Assembly: GCA_034112285.1 (NCBI GenBank)
Contig: JAWUVP010000085.1
Span: 1 to 33,088 of the forward strand
Length of the DNA: 33,088 nt
Direction of reading: 5' to 3'
From: JAWUVP01 sp034112285
Lineage (GTDB): Bacteria; Pseudomonadota; Gammaproteobacteria; JABDGN01
The notes under the pieces are model-generated. The model did not search any database. It was not told the DNA's origin and saw nothing but the letters and a program-made list of their open reading frames with translations. This document shows positions 31,433 to 33,088 of this stretch, piece after piece; the first letter of the stretch is position 1, and every line of letters begins with the position of its first letter. A program made the translations under genes and the position numbers.

Positions 31433-32971
31433 ATGAGCCAAAACTTATCACTGCTGAATATTGCTAAGGATGCAATTAGCGCCAAGCAACCTTGCGGGCC
31501 AAATTTGCGCGCCAGTGATGATTTCATTCGCTTAAAAGATGAAATTCGCAAGCTTGATCAAGTGCATAATGATGGCCAAATTAATTGGAGCACTATTGCC
31601 CAGCAAGCAAAAAGCTTTTTAACCACACAAAGCAAAGATATTTTGGTGGCGGCTTATTTGTTTGTGGCTTGGTTGCGCTTGCATAAAATGGCTGGGGTCA
31701 TTCCCGCCCTAGATTTTTTTGAGCAACTGTTACAAACATTTAATACCCAGCTGCAACCTGCCAACAAAGCGGCCGCGCAACGTGCCGCCCTAAATTGGTT
31801 GAACACGCATTTAGAAGCTTTTTTAAGAAATAATAAAGCGGATTTAGAAAAAAGTTCCGATTTAAAAAGTATAGTCAAAAAAATAGCGGCTCTTAATGAA
31901 ATCTTTATGCAGCATTTCCCTGGCAGTGATTTAAATAGCTCGCACCGCTTGGTGAGAGATTTACTCGAGGCATTGCAGGTAAAAAAAGCGCTTGCGCTCA
32001 CAGCTACAGTGGCTGCGCCTGCTAAGCATTTGCCAGAGATGGCACCTGAGCACCAAGTTGAAGCCACTGAAATCGCAGCATTGCCTGAAGTGGCCCACAC
32101 GGCAAGCCCAGAGAACTTGGAACAACAGTTGCTCGACAAGGCAACGTTATTGCGCGTCCAGAGCCCTTATAGTTTAGAGGCCTTAATTTTTGCTAGAGCA
32201 GCGTGCTGGTACAACATTCAAGATGTGGTAGAGCGTTTTTCTGCCGATGAGCTCTTTATTCCAGCACCCGATGGGGAATGTCATGCTGCGTTGAGCGAAT
32301 TGAGTGCAGAGGCTGACAATGAGGTTAGCTTTCTTATGCTTGAAGCGTTGGCGATTGAAAACCCCTATTGGTTTGATGCACACTATGCCGTTGCCCAGCA
32401 AAGCATCGTGCTGACGGGAAAAGATTATATTAGCAATTACCTACAAGGCAGCTTGGCACAATTTTTTCACAGCTTCCCCGATTTGAAAAACTTGCAATTT
32501 TCCGACGATAGCCCCTGTGCTAACGCGACCACACTAGATTGGATTAGTCGCTATGCTAGTACAGCTTCAACAGGCAATGAGATGGAAACGGAAATAGATA
32601 ATTTACGCACGCTTAAAGGTGAGTCGTTGGCAAAAGGTGTCGCAACGATTGTGCAATTGATAAATCATTTGCCTGCAGCACAAGAAAAAGTACAAGCGCA
32701 ATTACAATTGGTTAATTTTTTAATTAACACGCCGTTAAAATCATTAGCCATTTACCACTTGCAACAATTAGAAACAGATTTCAATCACTTTCACCTTGAA
32801 CAGTGGTGCCCAGATTTAGCAAAAAAAATACTTAACGTACTTTTTTTAGCGAATAAAACCTTGAAAGATCAAGGAAGTTTGCAACAAATACAATTTGCAC
32901 TGGCAAAATTGATGGTTATGGACCATAATAGATTTACTGAACTTGAAAAACTATTATCAGTCAGCCAATAA
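31433..32971 (+). CDS. tssA: Type VI secretion protein TssA (ImpA_N / VasJ type)
   Basis: 512 aa. The ImpA_N opening is clear: AISAKQPCGPNLRASDDFIR (residues 15-34), then DILVAAYLFVAWLRLHKMAG. The middle is variable and Ala/Glu-rich (about 195-230). The C-terminal half (MLEALAIENPYWFDAHYAVA, LVNFLINTPLKSLAIYHLQQ) matches the VasJ-type tail of long TssA proteins, which cap the distal sheath or organise the baseplate. AAGGAAG lies upstream of the ATG, 18 bp after tssM. A hairpin separates it from tssB. Confidence 0.88.
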   Translation: MSQNLSLLNIAKDAISAKQPCGPNLRASDDFIRLKDEIRKLDQVHNDGQINWSTIAQQAKSFLTTQSKDILVAAYLFVAWLRLHKMAGVIPALDFFEQLLQTFNTQLQPANKAAAQRAALNWLNTHLEAFLRNNKADLEKSSDLKSIVKKIAALNEIFMQHFPGSDLNSSHRLVRDLLEALQVKKALALTATVAAPAKHLPEMAPEHQVEATEIAALPEVAHTASPENLEQQLLDKATLLRVQSPYSLEALIFARAACWYNIQDVVERFSADELFIPAPDGECHAALSELSAEADNEVSFLMLEALAIENPYWFDAHYAVAQQSIVLTGKDYISNYLQGSLAQFFHSFPDLKNLQFSDDSPCANATTLDWISRYASTASTGNEMETEIDNLRTLKGESLAKGVATIVQLINHLPAAQEKVQAQLQLVNFLINTPLKSLAIYHLQQLETDFNHFHLEQWCPDLAKKILNVLFLANKTLKDQGSLQQIQFALAKLMVMDHNRFTELEKLLSVSQ

Positions 32972-33004
32972 CCCTTTTTTTTGTGAAAGCAAACGTGTGG
33001 ATGG

Positions 33005-33024
33005 AAACCACATTAAAGTGGTTT
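33005..33024 (+). terminator. Intercistronic hairpin with short T-rich tail between tssA and tssB
   Basis: AAACCAC and GTGGTTT (7-bp stem) enclose ATTAAA and are followed by TAATTT. It resembles a weak terminator or an mRNA-processing hairpin that could set different levels of the membrane-complex genes and the sheath genes. Confidence 0.45.
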
Positions 33025-33051
33025 TAATTTAGCTAACAAGGAGACCTTACA

Positions 33052-33088
33052 ATGTCAGATACTGGTTCTGTCGCGCCAAAAGAGCGTG
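33052..33088 (+). CDS. tssB: Type VI secretion sheath subunit TssB (only first 12 residues present)
   Basis: The window ends 12 codons into a gene reading MSDTGSVAPKER, preceded by AAGGAG 7 nt upstream. The SVAPKER start is common in TssB (VipA/IglA) proteins, small sheath subunits that pair with TssC, and tssB commonly follows these genes. Identification rests on this short stretch plus operon position, so it is probable rather than certain. Confidence 0.65.
   Translation, partial: MSDTGSVAPKER

Noticed and set aside
1..33088. CRISPR array or rRNA genes
   Set aside because: No regularly spaced direct repeats and no rRNA-like sequence were seen.

Overview
The window reads as chromosome of a moderately AT-rich gammaproteobacterium. 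The housekeeping set (tolC, nudF, parE, parC, metK, ahcY, rsmE, priA, tRNA-Arg), the eukaryotic-like genes (a protein kinase, a Ras/Rab-like GTPase) and the type VI secretion operon together suggest a host-associated, possibly Legionellales-like, intracellular bacterium. The order-level placement is inference from gene content, not from a marker-gene phylogeny.

Layout. (1) 1-1774, minus strand: a PCMT-family methyltransferase followed 11 bp later by tolC, which runs off the left edge. (2) 1871-4503, plus: nudF and parE. (3) 4504-12641: an accessory island between the two topoisomerase IV genes. It holds a decaying unknown gene, a divergent eukaryotic-like kinase, two neighbouring genes that share a C-terminal motif (one is a Ras-like GTPase), a hipBA-type toxin-antitoxin pair flanked by REP-like repeats, and a large protein with an HExxH metallopeptidase motif. 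(4) 12642-14888: parC. (5) 14889-20019: repeat-rich spacer, a small secreted Cys protein, then the methyl cycle genes metK - exported nucleoside hydrolase - ahcY, and rsmE. (6) 20082-24505: a response regulator of unknown output, tRNA-Arg(CCG), a broken AAA/DUF4143 ATPase gene headed by a 66-bp palindrome, and priA. (7) 24572-33088: a Ser/Thr-Pro-rich orphan followed by a type VI secretion operon, tssJ-tssK-tssL-tssM-tssA-tssB. tssB is cut by the right edge, and TssM lacks the usual P-loop.

How the genes may work together. TssJ, TssL and TssM form the envelope complex, TssK and TssA connect it to the baseplate and tail, and TssB is a sheath subunit. The kinase, GTPase, metallopeptidase-like protein and [ST]P-rich protein look like candidate host-directed factors. 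Nothing in the sequence shows which secretion system, if any, exports them. MetK and AhcY make SAM and remove SAH.

The best leads for something undescribed are the GTPase/partner pair sharing a C-terminal LLxDKxFC...AKxL..RCxExL module, the repeat-flanked hipBA cassette with a palindromic operator across its -35 box, and the 66-bp nested palindrome carrying outward and inward TATAAT boxes beside the DUF4143 relic.
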